The translations under genes were made by a program, and so were the position numbers. From Gammaproteobacteria bacterium (GTDB lineage Bacteria; Pseudomonadota; Gammaproteobacteria; SZUA-152), in assembly GCA_003229995.1 (NCBI GenBank), contig QIGJ01000367.1:1-5703 (forward strand): 5,703 bases of DNA, given 5' to 3'. Positions 5,702-5,703 of the stretch are shown here, piece after piece; within the stretch, counting starts at the first letter, position 1; every line of letters starts with the position of its first letter. Below the pieces are notes generated by a model. It saw only the letters and a list, made by a program, of their open reading frames with translations. It ran no database searches and was not told the DNA's origin.

Positions 5702-5703
5702 TA

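Noticed and set aside
5590..5703. Very short GTG frame (VEISLNC) after a TAAGGAG at the right edge as a trp leader peptide
   Set aside because: Seven codons with no tryptophan and no following attenuator-like hairpins; the TAAGGAG is probably chance.

Overview
The window comes from a gammaproteobacterium. The Crp protein is closest in pattern to Pseudomonas Vfr, and the order trpG-trpD-trpC, then crp/vfr facing them, then a divergent OsmC-family gene matches, from memory, the Pseudomonas vfr neighbourhood. Species cannot be named from the sequence alone.

Layout: (1) 1-145, minus strand: the first 48 codons of an OsmC/YhfA-like protein that runs off the left edge. (2) 146-312: a divergent promoter region with a perfect TATAAT on the minus strand. 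(3) 313-951, plus strand: crp. (4) 972-5396, minus strand: a tryptophan cluster transcribed trpE, trpG, trpD, trpC, meeting crp tail to tail with a 20 bp gap. (5) 5397-5703: upstream of trpE, with a possible tail of another minus-strand gene, a 10 bp direct repeat and no confident promoter.

The trp genes encode the early part of the tryptophan branch. TrpE and TrpG make anthranilate from chorismate and glutamine, TrpD adds the phosphoribosyl group, and TrpC forms indole-glycerol phosphate; trpF, trpB and trpA are not in the window. trpG, trpD and trpC look intact. trpE is broken: about 40 nt are missing in the chorismate-binding domain, which shifts the frame and splits the gene into two overlapping reading frames.

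The most unusual feature is a repeat family built on CGCAGAG/CTCTGCG (with CGCAAAG/CTTTGCG variants) present, as inverted pairs, in all three gaps of the trp cluster. Between trpG and trpE the pair is a near-perfect terminal inverted repeat of about 26 bp enclosing a decayed GxxExxY-family (PD-(D/E)XK-like) gene. The other two gaps hold only short cores. The repeats also supply the trpD stop codon and a low-complexity C-terminal tail plus stop codon for TrpG. I read this as serial insertion of a small repeat-bounded cassette into one operon, followed by loss of its cargo.
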